From positions 1 to 35,087 of the forward strand of contig CAZGWN010000034.1 of assembly GCA_964528755.1 (NCBI GenBank): a stretch of DNA of 35,087 bases, given 5' to 3'. This document shows, one piece after another, positions 7,228 through 16,700 of the stretch; positions within the stretch are counted from its first letter, which is position 1, and every line of letters starts with the position of its first letter. The translations under genes and the position numbers were made by a program. This DNA comes from Raineyella sp964528755. Lineage in GTDB: Bacteria > Actinomycetota > Actinomycetes > Propionibacteriales > Propionibacteriaceae. Below the pieces are notes generated by a model. The model saw only the letters and a program-made list of their open reading frames with translations. It was not told the DNA's origin and made no database searches.

Positions 7228-8355
7228 ATGGACCACCGCCGGACAATGCGACGGGCGACTGCCGCCGTTGCCGTCACGATCGTTGCCGCGCTGGGCCTGA
7301 CGGCCTGTGGCGGCGCCTCGGCCGACGCGGGCGACAGCAAGGCCGCGACGGCCACCAGCCTGGCCGACCTCGGAAGCTTTGCCGATCTGGAGGCCGCGGC
7401 CAAGCAGGAAGGCGCGCTCAACGTCATCGCGCTGCCTCGCGACTGGGCCAACTACGGCGCGATCATCGACCTGTTCAAGCAGCGTTACCCCGAGATCACC
7501 GTCAACGAGCAGGCCCCTGACGTGTCGAGCGCCGAGGAGATCCAGGCGGCCGATACCAACAAGGGACTTGACACCGCTCCGGACACCTTCGACCTGGGCA
7601 TCGCCGTCGCCCTGGACAACACCGCCAAGTTCGCCCCGTACAAGGTGCAGACGTGGGACGACATCCCCGACGAGTTCAAGGAGCCGAGCGGACTGTACGT
7701 CGGCGACTACGGCGGCTACATGTCGATCGGCTACGACTCGGCGAAGTACCCTGAGCCGGCCACGCTGCAGGACCTGCTCAAGCCGGACTACAAGGGCGCC
7801 GTCGCGATCAACGGTGACCCGACCCAGGCGGGTGCGGCGTTCGCCGCGGTCGGCCTGGCGACCATCCAGAACGGCGGCACGCTCGACGACTACACGGCGG
7901 GTATCAACTTCTTCTCCGACCTCCAGAAGGCCGGGAACCTGCTCAAGGTGGACGTGACCACGGCCACCGTGGCAAGCGGTGAGACGCCCGTGGTGTTCGA
8001 CTGGGACTACCTGAACGCGACGCACGTGGCCGACAAGCCGACCTGGAAGACGGTCGTGTTCCCCGACAAGGGCTACGCCGGCTACTACAACCAGGCGATC
8101 AACGTGGATGCACCGCACCCGGCAGCGGCCCGGCTCTGGCAGGAGTTTCTCTACAGCGACGAGGTGCAGAACCTGTGGCTCGCCGGGGGTGCCCGTCCGG
8201 TCCGGATGGAGGCCATGACCGAGGCCGGGACGATCGACACGGCGCTGGCCTCGAAGCTCCCGGCGGCGCCGGCGACTTCGCAGGTCCCGACCAAGGAACA
8301 AAGCTCGGCGGCAGGGACCCTGCTCGGCGAGAAGTGGGCGTCGGCGGTCAGTTGA
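7228..8355 (+). CDS. ABC transporter substrate-binding lipoprotein
   Basis: 375 residues. The start is ATG 7228, preceded by GGAGGA (7218-7223); an in-frame ATG at 7177 lacks a site. The N-terminus is a lipoprotein signal peptide with LTAC and acylated Cys27. The mature part begins with DLEAAAKQEGALNVIALP, typical of the periplasmic-binding family that holds iron(III), polyamine and 2-aminoethylphosphonate binders. WANYGAIIDLFKQRYP and the following DAPHPAAARLWQEFLYSDE match that family. The ligand cannot be decided from the sequence. It delivers substrate to the two permeases encoded immediately downstream. The stop overlaps the first permease start by 4 bp. Confidence 0.85.
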   Translation: MDHRRTMRRATAAVAVTIVAALGLTACGGASADAGDSKAATATSLADLGSFADLEAAAKQEGALNVIALPRDWANYGAIIDLFKQRYPEITVNEQAPDVSSAEEIQAADTNKGLDTAPDTFDLGIAVALDNTAKFAPYKVQTWDDIPDEFKEPSGLYVGDYGGYMSIGYDSAKYPEPATLQDLLKPDYKGAVAINGDPTQAGAAFAAVGLATIQNGGTLDDYTAGINFFSDLQKAGNLLKVDVTTATVASGETPVVFDWDYLNATHVADKPTWKTVVFPDKGYAGYYNQAINVDAPHPAAARLWQEFLYSDEVQNLWLAGGARPVRMEAMTEAGTIDTALASKLPAAPATSQVPTKEQSSAAGTLLGEKWASAVS

Positions 8356-9269
8356 GCACCACAACGCCGACACGCACCCGGCCGTCCGGAACCCGCCGCC
8401 AGGCCGGGTTGCGGACGGCCGGGCGGCGCCGTCTTGCCGGGGCCCTGGGTCTGGGTCCGTTCGGCATCTACGTCCTGCTGTTCCTCGTCCTGCCGACGGT
8501 GTTGGCCGTGTCCACCGGGTTCTTCGACAAGCAGGGTCGCCTCACCTGGCACAACATCTCCGCACTCGCCGATCCGGTCATCCTGGCGACCTTCTGGAAC
8601 AGCACCTGGCTGTCGTTGCTGACCGCCGCGGTCGGGTCGGTCGCGGGAGCGGCCGTGTGCTACGCGATGCTCGGGCTGTCGGACACCCACCCGGTCCGTA
8701 CGGTGATCACGGCGGCCTCCGGGGCCCTGGCCCAGTTCGGCGGGGTGATGCTGGCCTTCGTCTTCATCGCGACCATCGGACGGAACTCGCTCATCACCCA
8801 GTGGCTGCTCGGGCTGGGCGTCGACCTCTACTCCGGCAGCAACTGGCTCTACGACCTACCGGGCCTCATCCTGCCCTACATCTACTTCCAGGTGCCGCTC
8901 ATGGTGATCACCTTCAGCCCCGCGCTGGACGGCCTGAAGTCCCAATGGGCGGAGGCCAACCTCACGCTCGGTGGGAACTCCCGGACGTTCTGGACACGGA
9001 TCGGGTTGCCGATCCTGGCACCCTCCTTCGCGGCCAGTTACCTGCTGTTGTTCGCCAACGCCTTCTCCGCGTACGCGACGGCTGCCGCCCTGGCCAGCCA
9101 GGGCTCCCAGATCGTGCCGTTGCAGATTCGGGCCGCCCTGACCAGTGAGACCGTCCTCGGTCGGGAGAACCTCGCCGGGGCCCTCGCGTTGGGCATGATC
9201 GTCATGATGGCGCTGGTGATGGCGGCGTACGCCGCGATCCAGCGCCGGGCCGAACGGTGGCGGTCATGA
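8352..9269 (+). CDS. ABC transporter permease (first, PotB-like)
   Basis: About 305 residues if started at TTG 8352, which overlaps the previous stop (TTGA). GTG 8334 is the alternative. A basic N-terminus is followed by about six membrane segments, the first around GPFGIYVLLFLVLPTVLAV. The cytoplasmic EAA loop contacting the ATPase is visible as EANLTLGGN followed by RIGLPILAPSF. This is a binding-protein-dependent inner-membrane component (MetI-like fold) that pairs with the next gene product. The gene ends in a 4-bp overlap with the second permease. Confidence 0.85.
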   Translation: MSTTTPTRTRPSGTRRQAGLRTAGRRRLAGALGLGPFGIYVLLFLVLPTVLAVSTGFFDKQGRLTWHNISALADPVILATFWNSTWLSLLTAAVGSVAGAAVCYAMLGLSDTHPVRTVITAASGALAQFGGVMLAFVFIATIGRNSLITQWLLGLGVDLYSGSNWLYDLPGLILPYIYFQVPLMVITFSPALDGLKSQWAEANLTLGGNSRTFWTRIGLPILAPSFAASYLLLFANAFSAYATAAALASQGSQIVPLQIRAALTSETVLGRENLAGALALGMIVMMALVMAAYAAIQRRAERWRS

Positions 9270-10078
9270 GCGCCTCACCGCTGCGGCCCGGCCCGGCGGC
9301 GCGGGCGGCGATCGCCGTTGTCGTCGGCGGGTTCTTCGTGATCCCGCTGCTGTCCACGATCGAGTACACCTTCCGCGACGGGGACGGCCACTCCCTCGTC
9401 CACTGGGCCGGTCTGTTCGACCCGGCGAAGGCCTCGGCGTATGCGCCAATCCGCGTCGGCCTGACCAACTCGCTGATTCTCATGGTCGCCACGGTCACGC
9501 TCGTGTTGTTGCTGGTTGCGCCGACGATGATCCTGATCAACCTGCGGTTCCCGCACCTGAGGCGCTTCTTCGAGTTCGTCGCTCTGCTGCCGATCACCAT
9601 CCCGGCGATCGTGCTGGTGGTGGGTCTGGCGCCGATCTACCTGGTGATCGGTCGGACATTCGGCACCGGTGCCTGGACCCTGGCGTTCGCGTACGGCATC
9701 CTCACCCTGCCATTCGCCTTCCGCTCGATCCAGGCCTCGATCGATGCGACCAACCTCGCCACCCTCGCCGAGGCGGCCCGCTCGCTGGGGGCATCCTCGG
9801 TCCAGGTCGTCACCCGGGTGCTGGCCCCCAACCTGCGCAACGGGTTGCTCGCGGCGTCCCTCATCTCGGTCGCCGTGGTGCTGGGCGAGTTCACCATCGC
9901 GTCGCTGCTCAACCGGCAGAACCTCCAGACCGCCCTGGTCCTGGTCAACCGACAGGACGCGTACATCGCGGTGGTGTTCTCCCTGCTGGCGCTGGCCTTC
10001 TGCTTCATCCTGCTGGTCCTGATCGGAAGCATCGGACGGGTCGGCTCACGCCATCTGCACAGAAAGGATCGCGCATGA
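9266..10078 (+). CDS. ABC transporter permease (second, PotC-like)
   Basis: 270 residues from ATG 9266 (ATGA overlap with the previous gene); GTG 9257 is in frame but less likely. About six membrane helices. The EAA loop reads EAARSLGASSVQVVTRVLAP, a close match to the consensus of polyamine- and iron-type importer permeases. It forms the translocation pore with the first permease. It also overlaps the ATPase gene by 4 bp, so the whole cluster is translationally coupled. Confidence 0.87.
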   Translation: MSASPLRPGPAARAAIAVVVGGFFVIPLLSTIEYTFRDGDGHSLVHWAGLFDPAKASAYAPIRVGLTNSLILMVATVTLVLLLVAPTMILINLRFPHLRRFFEFVALLPITIPAIVLVVGLAPIYLVIGRTFGTGAWTLAFAYGILTLPFAFRSIQASIDATNLATLAEAARSLGASSVQVVTRVLAPNLRNGLLAASLISVAVVLGEFTIASLLNRQNLQTALVLVNRQDAYIAVVFSLLALAFCFILLVLIGSIGRVGSRHLHRKDRA

Positions 10079-11183
10079 CCCTGCACACCGTCACGACGCC
10101 GCGCGTCGACCTGGCCCGCAACGCGACCGACGTCCTGCTGGAGTCGGTGGTGAAGGAGTTCGGCAGCACGCGGGTCCTGCACGGACTCGACCTGCATATC
10201 CGGGCCGGGGAGTTCGTGTCCCTCCTGGGGCCGTCGGGATGCGGGAAGACGACGGCACTTCGCCTGATCGCCGGGCTGGAGGACCTCACCTCGGGGACCA
10301 TCCGGATGAACGACGTCGACGTCTCGGACGTGCCCACCAACAAGCGCGACATCGGCATGGTGTTCCAGTCGTACTCCCTGTTCCCACACCTGACCGTGCA
10401 GGCCAACACCGAGTTCGGGCTGGCGATGCGCAAGGTGCCGGCGGCCGAGGCGAGGAAGCGTGCCGCCGAGTCCTTGGAGATGGTCGGGCTCGGGCACCTG
10501 GCCGCGCGCTATCCCCACGAACTGTCCGGAGGACAGCAGCAGCGCGTCGCGCTGGCCCGGGCACTGGTCACCTCGCCGCGCGTGTTGCTGCTCGATGAGC
10601 CGCTGTCGGCCCTGGACGCCCAGGTACGGGTCCAGTTGCGGGTGGAGATCCGCCGGATCCAGGCCGAGCTCGGCATCACCACCGTCTTCGTCACGCACGA
10701 CCAGGAGGAGGCGTTGGCGATCTCCGATCGGGTGGCCGTGATGAACGTCGGGCGGATCGAGCAGATCGGCACCCCCGAGGAGCTCTACCTCACTCCGGCC
10801 ACCCCGGCGGGGGGGGGGGGGGGCGGCGCGGGCGCGCCGGGGGGGGGGGGGCGCGGGCGCGGGCGGGGGCGGTGCGGGCGCACGTGTCCGCGGGCCGGGC
10901 CGAGGTCTGGGGGCAGCGTCTGCCGATCATCGGGGATCATCCCGACGGCGACGTGGCCGTGTTCGTCCGTCCCGAGCACGTACGCCTGGCCCGGGAGGGC
11001 GAGCCGTCCGTCCCGGCCGTGGTGGAGACCAGCACCTTCCTCGGCTCGATCCGGCGAAGCCTGTTGCGGACCTCCGACGGGCAGGTGTTGACCATGCAGC
11101 ACGCGGCCGATCAGCACCTGACCCGCGGCGTCACGGTCAACGTCACGTTGGAGTCCGTGCCGGTGGTGGTGCGGGAGGTGTGA
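10075..11183 (+). CDS. ABC transporter ATP-binding protein, frameshifted at poly-G tracts
   Basis: The nucleotide-binding domain is complete: Walker A GPSGCGKT (residues 52-59), signature LSGGQQQR (150-157), Walker B LLLDEPLSALD (Asp174, Glu175) and H-loop His208. The frame then meets a 15-G run (10809-10823) and a 13-G run (10839-10851) within a G/C-only stretch to about 10880. The C-terminal TOBE-like domain (VFVRPEHVRL to VPVVVREV) is in a different frame and ends at 11183; the unshifted frame stops at 11091. One added base or two removed bases restores one protein. The distance across the tract is about normal for the family, so the affected segment looks corrupted rather than deleted. 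The gene is probably intact in the organism. It energises the two upstream permeases. Confidence 0.8.
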
Positions 11184-11967
11184 GGCGGGGAGGGTGCCCA
11201 CGCCGATCCCGGTGCAGCAGCCACAGGCCGTACGCCGCGGCGAGGGCACCCATGGTCAGCTCGACCACCACGGTGACCGGGTCCGGGCGGGAGTTCGCGG
11301 CCGGCAGGATGAAGTACGGGACCTGGGTGGCGGCGTCGATGATCACCAGCGGCCGGATCGTCCCGGTGACCACGACCGCCGCGGCGAAGGCCACACCCAT
11401 GCCGACCATGTGGAGCGCCTGAACGCCGGCGAGGACGGGGTTGACCCCGGCGGCGATGACGCCGAGGTAGGACGCGGCCCACAGGACCGCCGAGATGATC
11501 ACCGCCCGCAGGGTCCCGCTCGGCAGCAGCGCCTGCAGCACCACACCGCGGAAGAGGGCCTCGTCACCGAAGCCCACGGAGAGCGCGGCGACAACCACAA
11601 GGGCGAGGTAGCCCGGAGTGTGGTCCGCTACCCCGACCAGCGCCGGGAGGACCGCCAACGGCACGACGACGTAGAGCACGACCAACGGCCAGAGCGGAAC
11701 CAGACGGCGCCAGGTGGGGCGGATGGTGAAGCCGGCGAGGCGCCACCACCCGAGTGCGGTCAGCGCGACCACCGGGAGCACGACCGTCCACACGAGCCCC
11801 GCCGCCGTCGGCACCGAGGACTCGGGGATCCGCGACGCGAGAAGTCTCGTGCCCAGCAGCGGGAGCACGTAGGCGAGGGTCATGAGGAGGACGAACCGGC
11901 CCGGTCGGCGGCGGGAGAATCGAGGAAACGTACGGTCGGTCGAGACCGAGGTGCGCCCGGAGGTCAC
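11143..11967 (-). CDS. CPBP-family membrane protein with degenerate protease motifs
   Basis: 274 residues with about eight hydrophobic segments and a basic, proline-rich tail. The pattern GFGDEALFRGVVLQALLP (about 133-150) is motif 1 of CPBP (CAAX protease and bacteriocin-processing, Abi) intramembrane proteases. The first catalytic glutamate of EExxxR is Asp135. The later motifs that normally supply histidines read LWAASYLG and IIDAATQVP, without the expected His. It may be an inactive or altered member. Start GTG 11967 has only a weak ribosome site. Its 3' end overlaps the convergent ABC ATPase gene by 41 bp. Confidence 0.72.
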   Translation of the reverse strand: MTSGRTSVSTDRTFPRFSRRRPGRFVLLMTLAYVLPLLGTRLLASRIPESSVPTAAGLVWTVVLPVVALTALGWWRLAGFTIRPTWRRLVPLWPLVVLYVVVPLAVLPALVGVADHTPGYLALVVVAALSVGFGDEALFRGVVLQALLPSGTLRAVIISAVLWAASYLGVIAAGVNPVLAGVQALHMVGMGVAFAAAVVVTGTIRPLVIIDAATQVPYFILPAANSRPDPVTVVVELTMGALAAAYGLWLLHRDRRGHPPRLTPPAPPPARTPT

Positions 11968-12100
11968 GGGATGCCCCCATCAGGTTCGGCTTGGGGCCGC
12001 GCCGAAACGATGGTCGAGGAACGGTGCCTCGTTCGCGGGCGCTCTTTCCTTCACGCTACCCCGGCGGGTGGGTAGCCGTCCGGCGCTACGAGTCCGGCGT

Positions 12101-12106
12101 TAGCGT
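12101..12106 (+). promoter_or_regulatory. Leaderless promoter -10 box for the SDR gene
   Basis: TAGCGT ends 6 nt before ATG 12113. No ribosome-binding sequence is visible, and the sequence between matches the leaderless layout seen elsewhere in the window. Confidence 0.45.
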
Positions 12107-12112
12107 TGTCGC

Positions 12113-13111
12113 ATGGCGATTTCCAAGCGAATCCTGTTCCTCGGCGGCACTGGGGCGATCTCGTGGAGCTGTGCGACGCTGGCGGTGCAGCTCGGCCATC
12201 GGGTGACCGTTGTCAACCGGGGGCACAGCCACCGCCGCCCGACTCCTGAGGGCGCCGAGAGACTCGTCGCAGACGTACGCAATCCGGATGAGTTGCGCAG
12301 CGTGCTGGCGGGCCGCGAGTTCGACGCCGTGGCCGACTTCCTGTCCTTCACGCCCGAACACGTCCGGACGGCGCTCGACGTGTTCGAACGGCGCACCGGC
12401 CAGTACGTCTTCGTGAGTTCCGCCTCGGCCTACCAGACGCCGCCGTCCCGGGTGCCGGTGACCGAGTCGACGCCGCTGACCAACCCGTACTGGCAGTACT
12501 CGCGGGACAAGATCGCCTGCGAGGAACTGCTCGTCTCGGCGGTTCGGGAGCGCAGGCTGCCGGCGACGATCGTCCGCCCGTCCCACACGTACGACGCGGT
12601 GCTGCTGCCCACCTTGGGGGCGTGGACCGACGTCGTCCGGATGCGTGCGGGCAAGCCCGTCGTCGTGCACGGCGACGGGACCACCCAGTGGACCCTCACC
12701 CACGCGCGCGACTTCGCGGTGGCCTTCGTGGGTCTCCTGGGCAATCCCCTGGCCGTCGGTGATGTCTTCCACATCACCGGTGACCACGCGCCGACCTGGG
12801 ACCAGATCTACACGTGGTTGGGCCACGCCGCCGGAGTCGAGCCGGATCTGGTCCACGTCGCCAGCGAGACGATCGGGCGGGCGCTGCCCGACCTCCTCCC
12901 CGGCCTGATCGGCGACAAGGCCCACTCGATGGTCTTCGACAACAGCAAGGTCAAGTCGCTGGTGCCCGCGTTCTCGACGACGACGTCGTACTGGGAGGGA
13001 GCCGCTGAACAGGTGGCGTGGTACGACGCGCACCCGGAGGCGCAGCTCGTCGACCCCCGGCTGGATGCGGCCTTCGACCGGCTGGCGGCCCACGCCCGAG
13101 CCGAGTTCTGA
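12113..13111 (+). CDS. NAD-dependent epimerase/dehydratase-like protein (extended/atypical SDR)
   Basis: 332 residues. The N-terminus KRILFLGGTGAIS is a Rossmann motif, with VNRG at the end of the second strand and SSASAY followed by YSRDK as the Tyr-xxx-Lys catalytic pair. HGDGTTQWTLTHARDFA and the C-terminal region resemble the NAD-dependent epimerase/dehydratase group related to chloroplast CSP41/isoflavone-reductase-like proteins. The substrate, possibly a nucleotide sugar or a small metabolite, is unknown. The gene appears monocistronic, on the opposite strand to the CPBP gene, with divergent promoters in 11968-12112. Confidence 0.82.
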   Translation: MAISKRILFLGGTGAISWSCATLAVQLGHRVTVVNRGHSHRRPTPEGAERLVADVRNPDELRSVLAGREFDAVADFLSFTPEHVRTALDVFERRTGQYVFVSSASAYQTPPSRVPVTESTPLTNPYWQYSRDKIACEELLVSAVRERRLPATIVRPSHTYDAVLLPTLGAWTDVVRMRAGKPVVVHGDGTTQWTLTHARDFAVAFVGLLGNPLAVGDVFHITGDHAPTWDQIYTWLGHAAGVEPDLVHVASETIGRALPDLLPGLIGDKAHSMVFDNSKVKSLVPAFSTTTSYWEGAAEQVAWYDAHPEAQLVDPRLDAAFDRLAAHARAEF

Positions 13112-13149
13112 CTCGGCGCCACCGTCGTTCGGACGCCCGGCGTGCCCGG

Positions 13150-13155
13150 TAGGCT
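13150..13155 (+). promoter_or_regulatory. Leaderless promoter -10 box for the GNAT gene
   Basis: TAGGCT ends 6 nt before GTG 13162. This favours 13162 over the in-frame GTG at 13156, which lies directly after the box. Confidence 0.5.
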
Positions 13156-13161
13156 GTGCGG

Positions 13162-13671
13162 GTGTCATCCGGTCCTGACCATGTCCTTGCCGGTGGGGCC
13201 GTCGTGCGCGCGGCTGCGCCACGCGATGTCCCCGGCATCATTGCCCTGATCCGTGAGCTGGCGATCTACGAGCGTGAGCCGGATGCCGTGGTGAACACCG
13301 AGTCGATGCTGCGCGAAGCGCTGTTCGGCCCGTCGCCCGGCGTCCATGCCCATGTGGTCGACCGTGGGGGTGAGGTTGTCGGCGCCGCCGTGTGGTTCCT
13401 GAACTACTCGACCTGGACGGGGCGGAACGGGATCTACCTGGAGGACCTGATTGTCCGGGAATCCGATCGGGGACGTGGCTACGGCCTCGGGCTGGTGCGT
13501 GAGCTCGCTCGGATCTGCGTCGATCGTGGCTACACCCGCTTCGAGTGGTCTGTGCTGGACTGGAACGAGCCCTCGATCCGCTTCTACCGGTCGATCGGTG
13601 CCAAGCCGATGGACGAGTGGACCCTCCAGCGGCTGGAGGGCACCGCCCTGCGGGCACTCGCAGTGGGCTGA
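13162..13671 (+). CDS. GNAT N-acetyltransferase, spermidine/diamine acetyltransferase-like
   Basis: 169 residues from GTG 13162. The N-terminal IRELAIYEREPDAV, the central YLEDLIVRESDRGRGYG (acetyl-CoA-binding motif A with R/Q-x-x-G-x-G/A) and the C-terminal FEWSVLDWNEPSIRFYRSIG all resemble diamine/spermidine N1-acetyltransferases (SSAT/PaiA type). It probably transfers acetyl from acetyl-CoA to an amine in the cytosol; related bacterial enzymes acetylate polyamines or thialysine. An operon with its neighbours is not indicated. A polyamine link to the upstream ABC importer is tempting but unsupported. Confidence 0.83.
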   Translation: MSSGPDHVLAGGAVVRAAAPRDVPGIIALIRELAIYEREPDAVVNTESMLREALFGPSPGVHAHVVDRGGEVVGAAVWFLNYSTWTGRNGIYLEDLIVRESDRGRGYGLGLVRELARICVDRGYTRFEWSVLDWNEPSIRFYRSIGAKPMDEWTLQRLEGTALRALAVG

Positions 13672-13680
13672 GGTCTCCGC

Positions 13681-13720
13681 CCGCCGCCTACCCGATCAGC
13701 CCGCCGCCTACCTGATCAGC
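13681..13720. repeat. 20-bp tandem repeat between convergent genes
   Basis: Two adjacent 20-bp copies, 13681-13700 and 13701-13720, differ at one position (CCGCCGCCTACCYGATCAGC). The second copy includes the stop codon of the minus-strand activase gene (13716-13718). Confidence 0.75.
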
Positions 13721-16700
13721 TCGTCAGGCCCATGGAGGCCGGATCTCCGGCGGCCACAGGTTCGTCTGCCACCTGCGGCTCGACCGGCGTCGGCGTGCCC
13801 GTCGCCGGATCGGGGCGGCCGTGGTGGCGATGTGCGGTCGCCACCATCAGCTTGATCCGATTGAGCTGGTTCACTTCGGAGGCTCCCGGGTCGTAGTCGA
13901 CCGCAACGATGTTGGCCTCGGGGCGCAGCCGCCGGATCGGCGCGAACATACCCTTGCCGACCACGTGATTGGGCAGGCAGGCGAACGGCTGGGCGCAGAT
14001 GATGTTCGGCGCACCGAGGTCGATCAACTCCAGCATCTCGGCGGTCAGCAGCCAGCCCTCACCCGCACGGGTGCCGAGCGAGATCACCCCGTCGACCCGG
14101 AGGGCGAGCGAAGCCATGTCGGCCGGTTCGTCGAACTTCGAGCCGGCGCGCCGCAGCGCCCGGATCACCGGCCGCTCGTACTGCTCGATCAGCCACCTGG
14201 CCAGCTTCTTCACGTGGTGGGAATGCTTGCCGATGCCGAGGGTCTCCCACTGATACTGGGAGGAATACAGCGACATCATGAAGAACGGCAGGATGCCGGG
14301 CAGCACCGCCTCACAGCCCTCCGCCTCGATCACGTCGACCGCATGGTTGTTGGCGTCGGGGTGGAACTTCACCAAGATCTCGCCGACCAGACCGACCCTG
14401 GGTTTGCGGGGCTCGTCGCGCAGCGGCAGGTCGTCGAAGGCGGTGACGATCTCCCGGACCAGCCTGCCGTAGCCGAGGGTTCGGCCGAGCGTGGGACTGT
14501 GGCCGGAATAGGTGAGGAACTCCTGGCAGATGGTGTCCCACCGCTCGTACAGGGCCTGCGCACTCCCCGGCGTCGCCTCGTAGGGGCGGACCCGCAGCAG
14601 CACGTTCTGCAGCAGGTCTCCCAGCACCAGCGCCTGGATGGCCGCATGGACGATCCCGGGGCTGAGGGAGAAACCCGGGTTGGACTCCAACCCCTGTACG
14701 CTCACGGCAAGTACGGGTACCTGGGGGTATCCGGCGTCCTTCAGCGCCTTGCGCAGCAGCGCCACGTAGTTGGTCGCGCGGCACATGCCACCGGTCTGGG
14801 TGATGATCAGCGAGGTCCGATCCGGGTCCGCCTCGCCGGAGGCGATCTTGTTGAGGAGTTGACCCACGATCATGATGGCCGGGAAGCAGGCGTCGTTGTT
14901 GACGTACTTCAGACCGACCTCGACATCCTCGGCCGAGGCCTTCTCCAGCAGCCGGACGTCCATCCCGACCTTCTGCAGCACCTTGACCACCAGCCGGAAA
15001 TGGATCGGCGCCATCTGCGGCGCATAGATGGTGTGCGTACGGCGGGCCTCCTCGTCGAAGACCCGGCGTTGCGCGGGCGGACCGTACGTGCTGACCACCG
15101 CCGGGCCGCGCTGCGACGCGGCATCGGCCGAGCCCCGTCGTTCGGCCGCGGCGGCCTTCATCGACCGCAGCCGGATCCTGGCCGCGCCGAGATTGGAGAC
15201 CTCGTCGATCTTGAGCAAGGTGTAGGCGTCCCCGGCCGCCTCGAGGATCTCCTGCACCTGGTCGGTGGTGATGGCATCCACCCCGCAGCCGAAGGAGTTG
15301 AGCTGCACCAGGTGGAGTTCGGGATGGTGGGCCGTCACCGCGGCCGCCTCGTACAGCCGGGTGTGGTAGGCCCACTGGTCGCGGACCCGGATCGGGCGTT
15401 CCAGTTCGGGGGCGTCGATGATGCTGTCCTCGGTCAGTACGGCCATACCCAGCCCGTTGATCAGGCTCGGGATGCCGTGGTTGACCTCCGGATCCACGTG
15501 GTAGGGCCGTCCGGCCAGCACCACGCCGGGCACGTCATGTTCGGCCATGTACGCCAGCGCGCGACGGCCCTCGGCCCGGATGTCGGCCTTGGCCCGGGCG
15601 TCCTCGGCATAGCCGGCCTCGACCGCAGCCCGGGCCTCCTCGGCGGTCACATCGAAATCGGCGAAGATCTCCACCAGCCGCTCGGCCAGCTTGTCGGGTT
15701 CGTCCAGATTGACGAAGGGAGCCAGGAAACGTACGCCGGGCTCGCGCAACCGGTCCATGTTGCGCTCCAGCACCTGCGGGTAGAAGGCCACCACCGGGCA
15801 GTTGTAGTGATTGTCGGCGGCATCGAACTGCTTGGCCTCCAGCGGGACACAGGGGTAGAAGATCGTCCGGATCCCCCTGTCGAGCAGCCACTCCAGGTGA
15901 CCGTGGGCGAGCTTGGCCGGGTAGCAGACGCTCTCCGAGGGGATGGACTCCATGCCCTGTTCGAACAGGTCGTGGCTGGAACGACCCGAGATTGTCACCC
16001 GGAACCCCAACCGGGACAGGATGGTGAACCACAGCGGGTAGTTCTCGTACATGTTGAGGACCCGAGGGATCCCGATGTCGCCACGGGTGGCCGCCTCCCG
16101 GGTCAGCCGCCGGTAGCCGAACATCCGCCGGTACTTCACGTCGAAGAGGTTGGGCAGGTCGGACTTCTTCGGCACCCGCTCCGGGCTGGCGCCACGCTCG
16201 CATCGGTTGCCGGACACGTGCCGCGTGCCGTCGCCGAAGGTCGAGATGGTGAGTTTGCAGTGGTTCTGGCAGAGCCGGCAGGTGTCCAGGGTGGTGCGGA
16301 TGCTGAAACCGTCCAGCTCCGCAGGTCCCAGCACCTGGGAGCGTTCCCCGTCGTTCCAGTTCCGCTGCGCCGTGAGTGCGGCGCCGTACGCCCCCATCAG
16401 GCCGGCGATGTCGGGCCTGACGACCTCCGCGCCGGTGAGGAGTTCGAAGGCGCGGAGCACCGCATCGTTGAGGAAGGTGCCGCCCTGGACCACCACCCGG
16501 TCGCCGAGCTGGCCCGCGTCCCTCAGCTTGATCACCTTGTAGAGCGCGTTGCGGACCACCGAGTAGCTCAGGCCGGCGGAGATGTCGCCCATGGTGGCAC
16601 CCTCGCGCTGGGCCTGCTTGACCGAGGAGTTCATGAACACGGTGCACCGGCTGCCGAGGTCGACCGGCGCCGTCGACTCCAGTGCGGTCCGGGCGAAGGA

